A stretch of 64,000 nucleotides of DNA from DASUAS01 sp963720765 (GTDB lineage Bacteria > Actinomycetota > Acidimicrobiia > IMCC26256 > DASPTH01): assembly GCA_963720765.1 (NCBI GenBank), contig CAVRGS010000007.1:1-64000 (forward strand), given 5' to 3'. The stretch's first letter is position 1. Each line of letters opens with the position of its first letter. Below the pieces are notes generated by a model that saw nothing but the letters and a program-made list of their open reading frames with translations, was not told the origin of the DNA and made no database searches. The position numbers were made by a program, and so were the translations under genes. Shown one piece after another: positions 42,162 through 49,684 of the stretch.

Positions 42162-42536
42162 TCAGCCGGGGGCTTCGAACAGGATCGGAAGCGGTTCGAC
42201 GCCGATGGCACGCAACGAGTCGGCCGACCAGCCGGCATCGTCGCCGTAGTAGCCGAAGAGGTGCTCGATGGTCTCGACCACCTGGGGCTGCAGCGCGGGC
42301 CACAGATCGGCCGGGGCCACCACGGCCACCGCGCTCGAGTACACGGTCGCCGACGTCACGCCGAGGTCGAACAGGCGCTTGGCCAGCACCGCGGGCGGGC
42401 GGTGGTCGCCCTCCTTCACGTCGGCGGCCGACGCGTACCGCTCGATGGCCATGCCGGTGAGCGAGCGGTTGAGGTCGAAGATGCGCACCGACGGGGACGA
42501 GCCGACACGCACGGTCACGGTGATGAACTGACCCAT
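42162..42536 (-). CDS. Nfu-N-like small protein
   Basis: This 124-residue protein starts with ATG at 42536. The core (VRIFDLNRSLTGM, the helix PPAVLAKRLFDLGVTSATVY, SSAVAVVAPADLWPALQPQV, then a final helix containing VETIEHLFGYYGDD) resembles the Nfu N-terminal domain: Pro-Leu-Ala-x-x-Leu-Phe-x-x-x-Gly-Val, a Val-x-Val strand and a Trp-x-x-Leu. The Cys-containing NifU domain is absent, so it cannot be an iron-sulphur scaffold itself. The assignment is tentative. Confidence 0.5.
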   Translation of the reverse strand: MGQFITVTVRVGSSPSVRIFDLNRSLTGMAIERYASAADVKEGDHRPPAVLAKRLFDLGVTSATVYSSAVAVVAPADLWPALQPQVVETIEHLFGYYGDDAGWSADSLRAIGVEPLPILFEAPG

Positions 42537-42554
42537 GCCCCAGACACTACGGCG

Positions 42555-43154
42555 TCAGCCCTGCTCATTCGCATCTTGGCGACCGAGCAGCCCGAGCAGT
42601 TGGGCCTGGCGGCCGGCGTCGTCGGGCAGGTCGATGCGGTTCCCGAACATGCCGCTGGCCGCGAGCATGTCCATCTGCGGCTCGATCACCGCGAAGCACG
42701 CCTCGACGAGGTCGGGGTCGAGGGTGGTGTCCTGACCGGTCGAGACGGCGATGTCCCAGCCGTGGATCAGCACGTCGAGGAACCGGTGGCCGCAGTACAC
42801 CGAACCGGGCACCGGTCCGTACGAGACCGCGCACGGCTGCTCCATGGCACCCGGCGCGCGGAACACCGCCGCTGCGACGAGCGACGAGTCGTCGTAGACG
42901 CGCAGCGGATCGGTGCGCAGCACGTCACCGTCGAGCCGATCACCCACCTCCTCGATGGTGAGGCCGGCGCCGAGCTCCGCCGCCCAGTAGTTGCCGGTGA
43001 CCACGTGGTTCACGAGCTCCCGCACCGTCCAGGGATCGCAATCAGACACCAGGTCCCACTGCTCGGGACCGACCCCCGCCACCGAACGGCGGGCGTGGTC
43101 GAGCGAACGGGCGTGCACCTCGGGGAGATCCACCTCAGGGCGGTCGGCGTCCAT
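42555..43154 (-). CDS. MDMPI/DinB-family protein (TIGR03086-like)
   Basis: This 199-residue four-helix-bundle protein belongs to the mycothiol-dependent maleylpyruvate isomerase N-terminal family: VGPEQWDLVSDCDPWTVREL, then NHVVTGNYWAAELGAG, and a metal-site His in DVLIHGWDIAVSTG. The family uses or binds mycothiol, consistent with mca elsewhere in the window. The ATG at 43154 is preferred because upstream sequence overlaps the rnhB region. It lies 18 bp upstream of the Nfu-N-like gene, same strand. Confidence 0.82.
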   Translation of the reverse strand: MDADRPEVDLPEVHARSLDHARRSVAGVGPEQWDLVSDCDPWTVRELVNHVVTGNYWAAELGAGLTIEEVGDRLDGDVLRTDPLRVYDDSSLVAAAVFRAPGAMEQPCAVSYGPVPGSVYCGHRFLDVLIHGWDIAVSTGQDTTLDPDLVEACFAVIEPQMDMLAASGMFGNRIDLPDDAGRQAQLLGLLGRQDANEQG

Positions 43155-43191
43155 GTCGCACACCTCCGGTTCGGCCTGCCTGCGGCAAACC

Positions 43192-43896
43192 CTAAATGAA
43201 AAGACGTCCTGGCGCAGGTGGCACGCCGCGCCAGCAGAGCGACTCCATGAAGATCCACGAGCGCCGGTGGATCGCACTCGGGCCGTAGCCCGCGAGCGCG
43301 AGCTTGTGCGCGGGCGCGGGGTAGCCGACGTTCGACTCGAAGTCGTACATCGGGTAGTGCTCCGCGGCGTCGATCATCATGCGGTCGCGGGTCACCTTCG
43401 CCACGCACGACGCCGCCGCGACCGCGAGGCACTTCGTGTCACCCTTGATCACCGTCGTGACCTTGGTCGGCATCTTCAGGTAGTCGTGGTTGCCGTCGAG
43501 CACGATGCGGTCGGGGACGAAGCCCTGGTCGTCGAGCTCGGCGAGCGCGCGCATGGCGGCGACGCGCAGCGCTTCGGTCATACCCCACTCGTCGCACTCC
43601 TCGTACGACGCATGGCCGACGCCGACACCGCGCGCCCAGCGGCGGACGGCGCGCGCGGCCTTGTCGCGCTCGGCGCGGGTGAGCTGCTTGGAGTCGCGCA
43701 CGCCGCGCACGTGCTCGGGTGCCGGCACCACCGCGGCCACCGTCACCGGACCGGCCCACGCGCCCCGGCCGACCTCGTCGATGCCGACGACCACCTCGTC
43801 GCCTGCCTCCCAGAATTTGCGCTCCAGCCGCAGCGTCGGACCCATCTTGCGGGTGGGCGGCGTGCTGGCGGCGGACTCGGCGGACGTGGCAGTCAC
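43192..43896 (-). CDS. rnhB: Ribonuclease HII
   Basis: This 234-residue enzyme removes ribonucleotides from RNA-DNA hybrids and from DNA. The catalytic motif GIDEVGRGAWAGPV lies at about residues 38-51 (Asp40, Glu41), DSKQLTRAER follows, then IVLDGNHDYL (Asp) and AKVTRDRMM (final Asp). The C-terminal PMYDFESNVGYPAPAH and GPSAIHRRSW are typical. The start is GTG at 43896. It is 10 bp downstream of rpiB, so it belongs to the same minus-strand run. Confidence 0.95.
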   Translation of the reverse strand: MTATSAESAASTPPTRKMGPTLRLERKFWEAGDEVVVGIDEVGRGAWAGPVTVAAVVPAPEHVRGVRDSKQLTRAERDKAARAVRRWARGVGVGHASYEECDEWGMTEALRVAAMRALAELDDQGFVPDRIVLDGNHDYLKMPTKVTTVIKGDTKCLAVAAASCVAKVTRDRMMIDAAEHYPMYDFESNVGYPAPAHKLALAGYGPSAIHRRSWIFMESLCWRGVPPAPGRLFI

Positions 43897-43906
43897 AGCG
43901 CCGAAC

Positions 43907-44338
43907 CTACCCGCGTGGGTCCCGGAGCGGACGCGCTTCCAGCGTCGAGATCACATCGACCTCATCGGGATCGACCGCGGTGGCGAACCAGGCGTCGAGC
44001 ATCTCGGTCGCGACCTCGGGGCTGGTCAGTCGCAACCCCATCACCAGCACGTTGGCGTCGTTCCAGGTGCGCGCCCCAGCCGCGGTGGCGGCGTCGGTGC
44101 ACAGCGCGGCGCGCACGCCCGGCACCTTGTTGGCCGCCATCGACGCCCCGGTGCCGGTCCAGCAGAACAGCACCCCGGTGTCGCAGCGTCCGTTCGCGAC
44201 CGCCTCCCCCACCGCGTGGCCGACTTCGACCCACTGGCCGTCGCCGACCGCGACGACAGTGTGGCCGCGCGTCTCGAGATCGGCGCGCACCGCGTCGGTG
44301 AGGGTGGTGTGCTCGTCGGTCCCGAACGCGACCTTCAT
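43907..44338 (-). CDS. rpiB: Ribose-5-phosphate isomerase B (RpiB/LacAB family)
   Basis: This 143-residue isomerase-family protein starts MKVAFGTDEHTTLTDAV, followed by the cofactor-free active-site region GVLFCWTGTGASMAANKVPG and the invariant VRAALCTDAATAAGARTWND, ending NVLVMGLRLTSPEVA. Ribose and ribulose 5-phosphate interconversion in the pentose phosphate pathway is the general activity; a sugar-specific LacAB-like variant cannot be excluded. The FCWTGTG loop differs slightly from the usual Cys-Gly-Thr-Gly. ATG at 44338 is 13 bp after the HAD gene. Confidence 0.9.
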   Translation of the reverse strand: MKVAFGTDEHTTLTDAVRADLETRGHTVVAVGDGQWVEVGHAVGEAVANGRCDTGVLFCWTGTGASMAANKVPGVRAALCTDAATAAGARTWNDANVLVMGLRLTSPEVATEMLDAWFATAVDPDEVDVISTLEARPLRDPRG

Positions 44339-44351
44339 CACGACACGGCGT

Positions 44352-45008
44352 TCACGACGACGGGAACAGCATCCGGTGGACATCGCCGAGGGTGGTGAAC
44401 GGCGTGAACTCCACCCCGAAGGCCGCACACCACGACGCCAGCGCGTCCTTGGCGAACACCACGTCGGCGAGGAGCGCGGCCTTGCGATCGCTGGCGCCGT
44501 CGCCGATGAGCATCGTGGTCTGGCCGCGGTACGCGGCGTCCTTGATCGGCGCCTGCTTGCACGTGCCGCACGACGCGCAGGGGCAGCAACGGTCCTCGTT
44601 CGGGAACAGCAGCTCACGAGTGGTGAAGTCGACCGCATTGGTGAGCACGTCGAGTCCGAACGGCTCGACCGCGTCTTCCACGTAGAACCCGAAGCCGTCC
44701 GACACCACGGTGAGCTCGGCGCCCGCGGCGCGCAGCGCATCGACCAGCGGCCCGACGCCGGGATCGAGCGTCACCTCGGCGGCGATCGCACGCAACGTCG
44801 CCTCGTCGCCTTCCACGAGCTCCCACTCGTCGAGGATGCACTCGCGGCTGTCGATCACGCCGAGGCGGAACTGCTCGTCGATGGCGTGCCACGAATCGGG
44901 TGCGGCCTTCGAGAGCACGTGCACACCCACGTCGGTGGTGCTCATGGTGCCGTCGAAGTCGAGGAACACCGACGTGCGGGACAGATCGAGTGCGTCGACG
45001 CCGGGCAC
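44352..45008 (-). CDS. HAD-superfamily phosphatase with Cys-rich insert (MtnX/PSP-like)
   Basis: This 218-residue HAD-IB phosphatase has motif I FLDFDGTMST with Asp17 and Asp19, motif II VVSDGFGFYVED and motif IV LIGDGASDRKAALLAD. Between them lies a cysteine cluster CCPCASCGTCK near residue 140, seen in MtnX-like 2-hydroxy-3-keto-5-methylthiopentenyl-1-phosphate phosphatase and relatives, where it may bind metal. No methionine-salvage genes are nearby, so the substrate is uncertain. It heads the minus-strand run HAD, rpiB, rnhB. Confidence 0.87.
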   Translation of the reverse strand: MPGVDALDLSRTSVFLDFDGTMSTTDVGVHVLSKAAPDSWHAIDEQFRLGVIDSRECILDEWELVEGDEATLRAIAAEVTLDPGVGPLVDALRAAGAELTVVSDGFGFYVEDAVEPFGLDVLTNAVDFTTRELLFPNEDRCCPCASCGTCKQAPIKDAAYRGQTTMLIGDGASDRKAALLADVVFAKDALASWCAAFGVEFTPFTTLGDVHRMLFPSS

Positions 45009-45116
45009 CGGTCGACGTTAGCCGTGGCGCCGAGCGTGCGCACCGTCGTCGCCTGAGCGCGCTCGGAACGGAGCGAGCGGATGCGAGCGAGGGCGCGAAG
45101 TCAGCGCTTCACCACC

Positions 45117-47489
45117 TCACACGTGGTGGGGCACCGACACCACGGCCACACCGGGCTCGAACAGGAGCCGCGCCTTCATCTGCAGCGCGCGGTGGTTGTG
45201 CAGGCCGTGCTGCCACCACTTGGGCACGAACTCGCCGATCACCACGGTGATCAGGTCGGCGCCCTCGGCCTTGAGCGCCTCGACCTCGTGGAGGAGCGGC
45301 TCGCCCAGTTCGCGATAGGGAGCGGCGACGATGTCGAGTGGCACCGGGAGGCGCTGCTCCGACCACTGCTCCTCGATCGTCTCGGCCTCTTCGGGAAGCT
45401 CGGCGATGTGCACCGCGCGCACTCGGTCGGGACGCAGCAGTTCGGCGACCCGCAGCGCCTCGCGCGCACCTTCGTGGAGCGTGGCCACGGGGACCAAGGC
45501 CACGTGGCGCCGCGGCGGACGGTGGAGGAGCGTGTCGTCGGCGTCGGTGGTCGGGATGTTGACGACGACGATGCCCTTCTCGAACAGCAGTCCGGCCTTG
45601 AGCCGCAGCGCGTCGTTGTGCTTCAGCACGTGGCGCATCCGAGCCTCCTCGATGGTTTCGGGCACGACGACCGCGCACAGATGCTCGGGTTGTTCGGCCC
45701 GCTCGCTCTGGACCAGCGCGCGCGCCGTCTTCACCAGGCCACCCTGCGATTCCACGAACTCGAGCTTGCAGCCGTAGCGCGCCCAGAAGGCGGCGCCGAG
45801 GCTGCGGTCTTCGGCACCGACGTGCACCGCTCGCACCCGGTCGGCGTCCAGGTGATCGACGTAGCGCATCGCTCGGTCGAGTCCGTCGTCGACGCGCGAC
45901 ACCAGGACCACCGCACCGAGGCGGTTGCTCGTGGCGATGGCCAGCTCGGGGTCGGGCTCGTCGAGCTTCGTCGCCACGTGCTCGTAGTGCTTGTTCACCC
46001 GGACCAGCACCGCGACCGTGACCGGCACGACGATCATGATGATCCACGCACCGTGGGTGAACTTGGTGACCGCGATCACGATGCCGACGACGAGGGTGGC
46101 GACCGCACCGGTGCCGTTGATCCAGAGCCCTGTCTTCCAACCCTCCTCCCGCAGCGTGAGATGGCGCTTCGCCATCCCACCCTGGGAGAGCGTGAACGAC
46201 GTGAACACACCGATCGCGTACAGCGGGATCAGGTGCGCCACGCTGGCGCCGAAGATCACCGTGACCAGCGTCGCCAGGCCGGCCAGCACGACGATGCCGT
46301 TGGCGAACACCAGTCGGCGGCCGCGCTTGGTGAGCGGGGTCGGCAGGAAGTGGTCTTCGGCGTGGAAGCTCGCGAGCCGAGGGAAGTCGGCGAAGGACGT
46401 GTTCGCCGCCAAGACCAGGATGAGCATCGTCATCGCCTGGATGACGAAGAACGCGATGTTGCCCAGCGCGCCGGTGCCCATGACGGCACGGGTGATCTGG
46501 CTGAGCACCGTCTCCTTGGAGCTCGGGATCGGGTGGAGCTTGAACGCCAGGAAGGAGATGCCGATGAACATCGCGCCGAGCAGCACGCCCAACCAACCGA
46601 GGACCTTGCGGGCGTTCTTCCACTCCACCGGCCTGAACGCGGGAACTCCGTTGGAGATGGCTTCCACGCCGGTCATGGCCGTGGAGCCGCCGGCGTACGC
46701 CTTCATGAGCAGGAAGATGCCCAGGGAGCCGCCGGCACCGGCGGCGAGCTCGGCGTGCTGCACGTGCACCGGGTCGAGCCCGCCGACGATCGCCTTGATC
46801 ACGCCGACGATGATCAGGCCGAGGATGGACACGACGAAGCCGTAGGTGGGAACGGCGAAGATCCGGCCCGACTCCTTCACCCCGCGCAGGTTCATGAACG
46901 CGATCAGCCAGATCAGTGCGACCGCGATGCCCACCCGGTAGGGGTACGCGCCCGGGAACGCGGAGTACATCGCGGCCACACCGGCCGAGACGCTCACCGC
47001 GACGGTGAGGATGTAGTCGGTGAGCAGCGCGACCCCGGCGATCTGCGCGGGCAACACCCCGAAGTTGTCGCGGGTGACGATGTACGCGCCACCGGCGCTG
47101 GGGTAGGCCTTGATCGTCTGGCGGTACGAGAACACCAGGATCACGAGCAGCGCGACGATGCCGAGCGTCAGAGGGACGAGCGTCCCGAACGCCAGCAGAC
47201 CGGCACCGCCGATGAGGAGGACGGTGAGCATCTCCTCGGTCGCGTAGGCCACCGACGACAGCGCGTCGCTGGCGAACACCGCCAACGCGGTGGGGTTGTC
47301 GAGGCGCTCGTGGATCTCCTGGTCGGTCCGGATCTTGCGACCGAGCATCATGGTGACGACGTCGGGCCGACGCGAGCGGCCACCGACCGCGGGCGTTTCG
47401 CCACGCGTCGGCGGCTCACCGCGGTGGTTGGCACCACCTGCCGGCGCAGGGGACGGACCTAGGCTCGGATCGGTGACTGTCGTGGCCAT
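45117..47489 (-). CDS. KimA-like APC-family potassium transporter with long C-terminal domain
   Basis: This protein of about 790 residues has a 12-helix APC core: ALAVFASDALSSVAYATEE, AYPSAGGAYIVTRDNFG, TDYILTVAVSVSAGVA, then AVSVSAGVAAMYSAFPGAY. The core is followed by a cytoplasmic USP-like half with two Rossmann-like repeats (AVVLVSRVDDGLDRAMRYV, and VALVPVATLHEGAREALRV). The DALSSVAYATEE block is typical of KimA/YdaO-type K+ importers, which are often controlled by c-di-AMP. The start ATG is 47489, divergent by 48 bp from a KdpD-like kinase gene. Potassium as the substrate is inferred from family and context. Confidence 0.88.
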   Translation of the reverse strand: MATTVTDPSLGPSPAPAGGANHRGEPPTRGETPAVGGRSRRPDVVTMMLGRKIRTDQEIHERLDNPTALAVFASDALSSVAYATEEMLTVLLIGGAGLLAFGTLVPLTLGIVALLVILVFSYRQTIKAYPSAGGAYIVTRDNFGVLPAQIAGVALLTDYILTVAVSVSAGVAAMYSAFPGAYPYRVGIAVALIWLIAFMNLRGVKESGRIFAVPTYGFVVSILGLIIVGVIKAIVGGLDPVHVQHAELAAGAGGSLGIFLLMKAYAGGSTAMTGVEAISNGVPAFRPVEWKNARKVLGWLGVLLGAMFIGISFLAFKLHPIPSSKETVLSQITRAVMGTGALGNIAFFVIQAMTMLILVLAANTSFADFPRLASFHAEDHFLPTPLTKRGRRLVFANGIVVLAGLATLVTVIFGASVAHLIPLYAIGVFTSFTLSQGGMAKRHLTLREEGWKTGLWINGTGAVATLVVGIVIAVTKFTHGAWIIMIVVPVTVAVLVRVNKHYEHVATKLDEPDPELAIATSNRLGAVVLVSRVDDGLDRAMRYVDHLDADRVRAVHVGAEDRSLGAAFWARYGCKLEFVESQGGLVKTARALVQSERAEQPEHLCAVVVPETIEEARMRHVLKHNDALRLKAGLLFEKGIVVVNIPTTDADDTLLHRPPRRHVALVPVATLHEGAREALRVAELLRPDRVRAVHIAELPEEAETIEEQWSEQRLPVPLDIVAAPYRELGEPLLHEVEALKAEGADLITVVIGEFVPKWWQHGLHNHRALQMKARLLFEPGVAVVSVPHHV

Positions 47490-47511
47490 GCGCCCATCGT
47501 CGTGGGGCATT

Positions 47512-47561
47512 CGTCAAGAGGCCGTCAGCGCAAGCCCGTGACGCGTCAAGATGCCGTCAAG
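47512..47561. promoter_or_regulatory. Direct-repeat operator between the KimA-like and KdpD-like genes
   Basis: CGTCAAGAGGCCGTCA (47512-47527) is repeated as CGTCAAGATGCCGTCA (47544-47559), one mismatch, with starts 32 bp apart. GTCA half-sites fall at 47513, 47524, 47545 and 47556, i.e. 11, 21 and 11 bp spacings on one DNA face. This is how OmpR-family regulators bind, so the adjacent KdpE-like protein may act here. The right copy overlaps the kinase start at 47538. Confidence 0.5.
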
Positions 47562-48935
47562 AACGGCGCCCGGGTGGTGCTCGCACTGGTCATCGTCGTC
47601 GCGACCACCGTCGTGGCGCGCGTGTTCGAAGCCGACCTCACGACCGCCGCGCTCCTGTTGCTCCTGGCCGCGCTCGTCGCGACGCTGCTCGGACGCCCCG
47701 CTGCAGTCGCGGGCACCGTCGCCGCGTTCCTCGCGCTCAATTACTACTTCACCGCACCGACCGGCAGTCTCGACGTGCAGAAGGAGGACGACCTCGCCGC
47801 GCTCGTCGTCTTCGCCACCGCGTCGGCGGTGCTCGGGTGGACGGTGTCGCGGCTCGACGCCGCCCGCCGCACCGCCGAGCAACGCGAACGCGAGACGCAC
47901 ATCCGCCTCGACCTCACCACCCGCCTCATGGCGGGTGAGGACCCGGCCGCGGTCGTCGCGGGCGCGGCCGACGCGCTCGTCGCCCTGTTCCGACTCGTGC
48001 GCTGCACGGTGCGCGCGTCCTCGGCATCGACGACCGCCGAGGGTCCCGGCACACCCGGCGCGATGTCCGTCGTGCGGATCGCCCCTCTCGAGGTCGAAGT
48101 GGTGCCCAGTCGGGAACACCCGCTGGCGGGCTCCGACCGGGCGTTGCTCGAAGCGCTCGTCGCCGGGCTCGCGGCGGCGATCGATCGCCTCCGGCTCGAG
48201 AGCGAAGCCCGCGACGCGCGCATCGACGCCCAGGTCGGGCGCACGCGTTCGGGGTTCCTCTCCGCGGTCACGCACAACCTGCGCACTCCGTTGGCCGCGA
48301 TCAAGGCGGCGTCGTCGACGTTGCGTGCACCCGATCTCGACCTCTCCCCCGCCGACCGCACCGAACTGCTCGACACCATCTACGACGAGACCGAACGGCT
48401 GGAACGGCTGGTCACCAACATCCTCGAGCTGAGCCGCATCCGCGCCGGCGGCCTCGAGGTCCACCGCCAGCGCGTCGGCCTGAGCGATCTCGCCCAGGCC
48501 GCGATCCGGCGACTGCGCCCGCTGGCGCGCGCCCACCGCGTGCGCCTCGACATCCCGGCCGCGCTCGGCGACGTCGAGGTCGACGTGCAGATGATGGAAC
48601 AGGTCTTCGGCAACCTGCTCGAGAACGCGCTGCGCTTCGCGCCGCCGGGTTCGGAGATCCTGGTGTCGTGCTGCCCCAGCCCGTTGCACGACGAGGCGAT
48701 TCGTGAGGTCGAGGTGCGGGTCGCCGACCACGGTCCCGGGGTCCCGGCGGAGGAACGCGATCGCATCTTCGAGGAGTTCGCCCGTGTCGACGCCCGTCCC
48801 GATGCCAGCGGCACCGGCCTCGGGCTCGCCATCGTGCACGCACTCGTGACCGCGCACGGCGGCCGCGTATGGTGCGAGGAGACCCCAGGCGGGGGCGCGA
48901 CGTTCGTGTTCGTGATGCCGGCGGGAGCGCGATGA
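47538..48935 (+). CDS. KdpD-like sensor histidine kinase lacking the N-terminal KdpD/USP domains
   Basis: This 465-residue kinase starts at GTG 47538. The sensor is a DUF4118-type four-helix membrane domain (VVLALVIVVATTVVARVFEA to FATASAVLGWTVSRL) with the KdpD signature LNYYFTAPTGSLDV. A GAF-like linker follows. The catalytic part has the H-box FLSAVTHNLRTPLAAIKA, the N-box FGNLLENALRFAPPG, then VADHGPGVPAEERDRIFEEF and GTGLGLAIVHALVTAHGG. Full-length KdpD has about 400 further N-terminal residues, absent here. The response regulator start overlaps its stop by 4 bp. Confidence 0.9.
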   Translation: MTRQDAVKNGARVVLALVIVVATTVVARVFEADLTTAALLLLLAALVATLLGRPAAVAGTVAAFLALNYYFTAPTGSLDVQKEDDLAALVVFATASAVLGWTVSRLDAARRTAEQRERETHIRLDLTTRLMAGEDPAAVVAGAADALVALFRLVRCTVRASSASTTAEGPGTPGAMSVVRIAPLEVEVVPSREHPLAGSDRALLEALVAGLAAAIDRLRLESEARDARIDAQVGRTRSGFLSAVTHNLRTPLAAIKAASSTLRAPDLDLSPADRTELLDTIYDETERLERLVTNILELSRIRAGGLEVHRQRVGLSDLAQAAIRRLRPLARAHRVRLDIPAALGDVEVDVQMMEQVFGNLLENALRFAPPGSEILVSCCPSPLHDEAIREVEVRVADHGPGVPAEERDRIFEEFARVDARPDASGTGLGLAIVHALVTAHGGRVWCEETPGGGATFVFVMPAGAR

Positions 48936-49615
48936 CGACGGTGCTCGTGATCGAGGACGACACCTCGCTACGTCGCGCCTTGCGCACCAGCCTCAAGGCG
49001 CGCGGGCTCGAGGTGCTCGAGTCGCCCAACGCCGAAGACGGACTCGTCCTGGTCGCCGACAACCGGCCCGATGTCGTGCTGCTCGACCTCGGCCTCCCCG
49101 ACCTCGACGGCATCGAAGCGTTGCGGCGCATGCGCTCGTTCAGTGACGTGCCCGTCGTCGTGCTCACCGCGCGCGACCGCCAGCAGGACAAGATCGAGGC
49201 CCTCGACGCCGGCGCCGACGACTACGTGACCAAGCCGTTCGACGTCGAGGAGGTGCTCGCCCGGGTGCGCGCGACACTGCGACGGGTGCCCCAGGCGTCG
49301 TCCGTGCCCGCGGTCGTGCACGTCGATGGGCTCGAGGTCGACCTCGTGCGCAAGCAGGTGCGTCTCGACGGCGAGGTCGTGCACCTCACCAAGACGGAGC
49401 TCGCGCTCCTCGAGCAGCTCGCCACGCAGCCGGGCAAGTTGCTCACGCACGAGTACCTGCTCCGCCAGGTGTGGGGTCGCGGCTACGGCTCGGAGAGCAA
49501 CTACCTGCGTGTCTACGTGGGTCAGCTGCGGCGCAAGCTCGGCGACGACGCCACGAGCCCACGGCTCATCGTCACCGAACCCGGCATCGGCTACCGCTGG
49601 ATCGGCAGCGACTGA
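48932..49615 (+). CDS. KdpE-like OmpR-family response regulator
   Basis: This 227-residue response regulator has the receiver acidic pair in VLVIEDDTSL, the phospho-acceptor Asp in VVLLDLGLPDLDG and Lys in DDYVTKPFDVEEV. The winged-helix DNA-binding domain (VHVDGLEVDLVRKQVRLDG, LTKTELALLEQL, YLRVYVGQLRRKLG) ends with PGIGYRWIG. ATG at 48932 lies inside the kinase stop (ATGA), so the pair is coupled. It is likely to control the divergent KimA-like gene through the direct repeats at 47512-47561. A strong hairpin terminator follows. Confidence 0.92.
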   Translation: MTTVLVIEDDTSLRRALRTSLKARGLEVLESPNAEDGLVLVADNRPDVVLLDLGLPDLDGIEALRRMRSFSDVPVVVLTARDRQQDKIEALDAGADDYVTKPFDVEEVLARVRATLRRVPQASSVPAVVHVDGLEVDLVRKQVRLDGEVVHLTKTELALLEQLATQPGKLLTHEYLLRQVWGRGYGSESNYLRVYVGQLRRKLGDDATSPRLIVTEPGIGYRWIGSD

Positions 49616-49634
49616 AGGATCCCGAGCGCGAGAA

Positions 49635-49662
49635 GGCCGGCGGACCCGAAGGTCCGCCGGCC
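49635..49662. terminator. Bidirectional hairpin terminator
   Basis: GGCCGGCGGACC and GGTCCGCCGGCC are exact 12-bp inverted copies with a CGAA tetraloop. They lie 20 bp after the response-regulator stop and 23 bp from the convergent amt stop. This is the most stable short hairpin I saw in the window. Confidence 0.85.
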
Positions 49663-49684
49663 GTTCCCGAGTCCTGCCCTGGGA

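Noticed and set aside
47538..48935. Full-length KdpD
   Set aside because: The N-terminal KdpD and USP domains are missing, and no kdpFABC genes are nearby.
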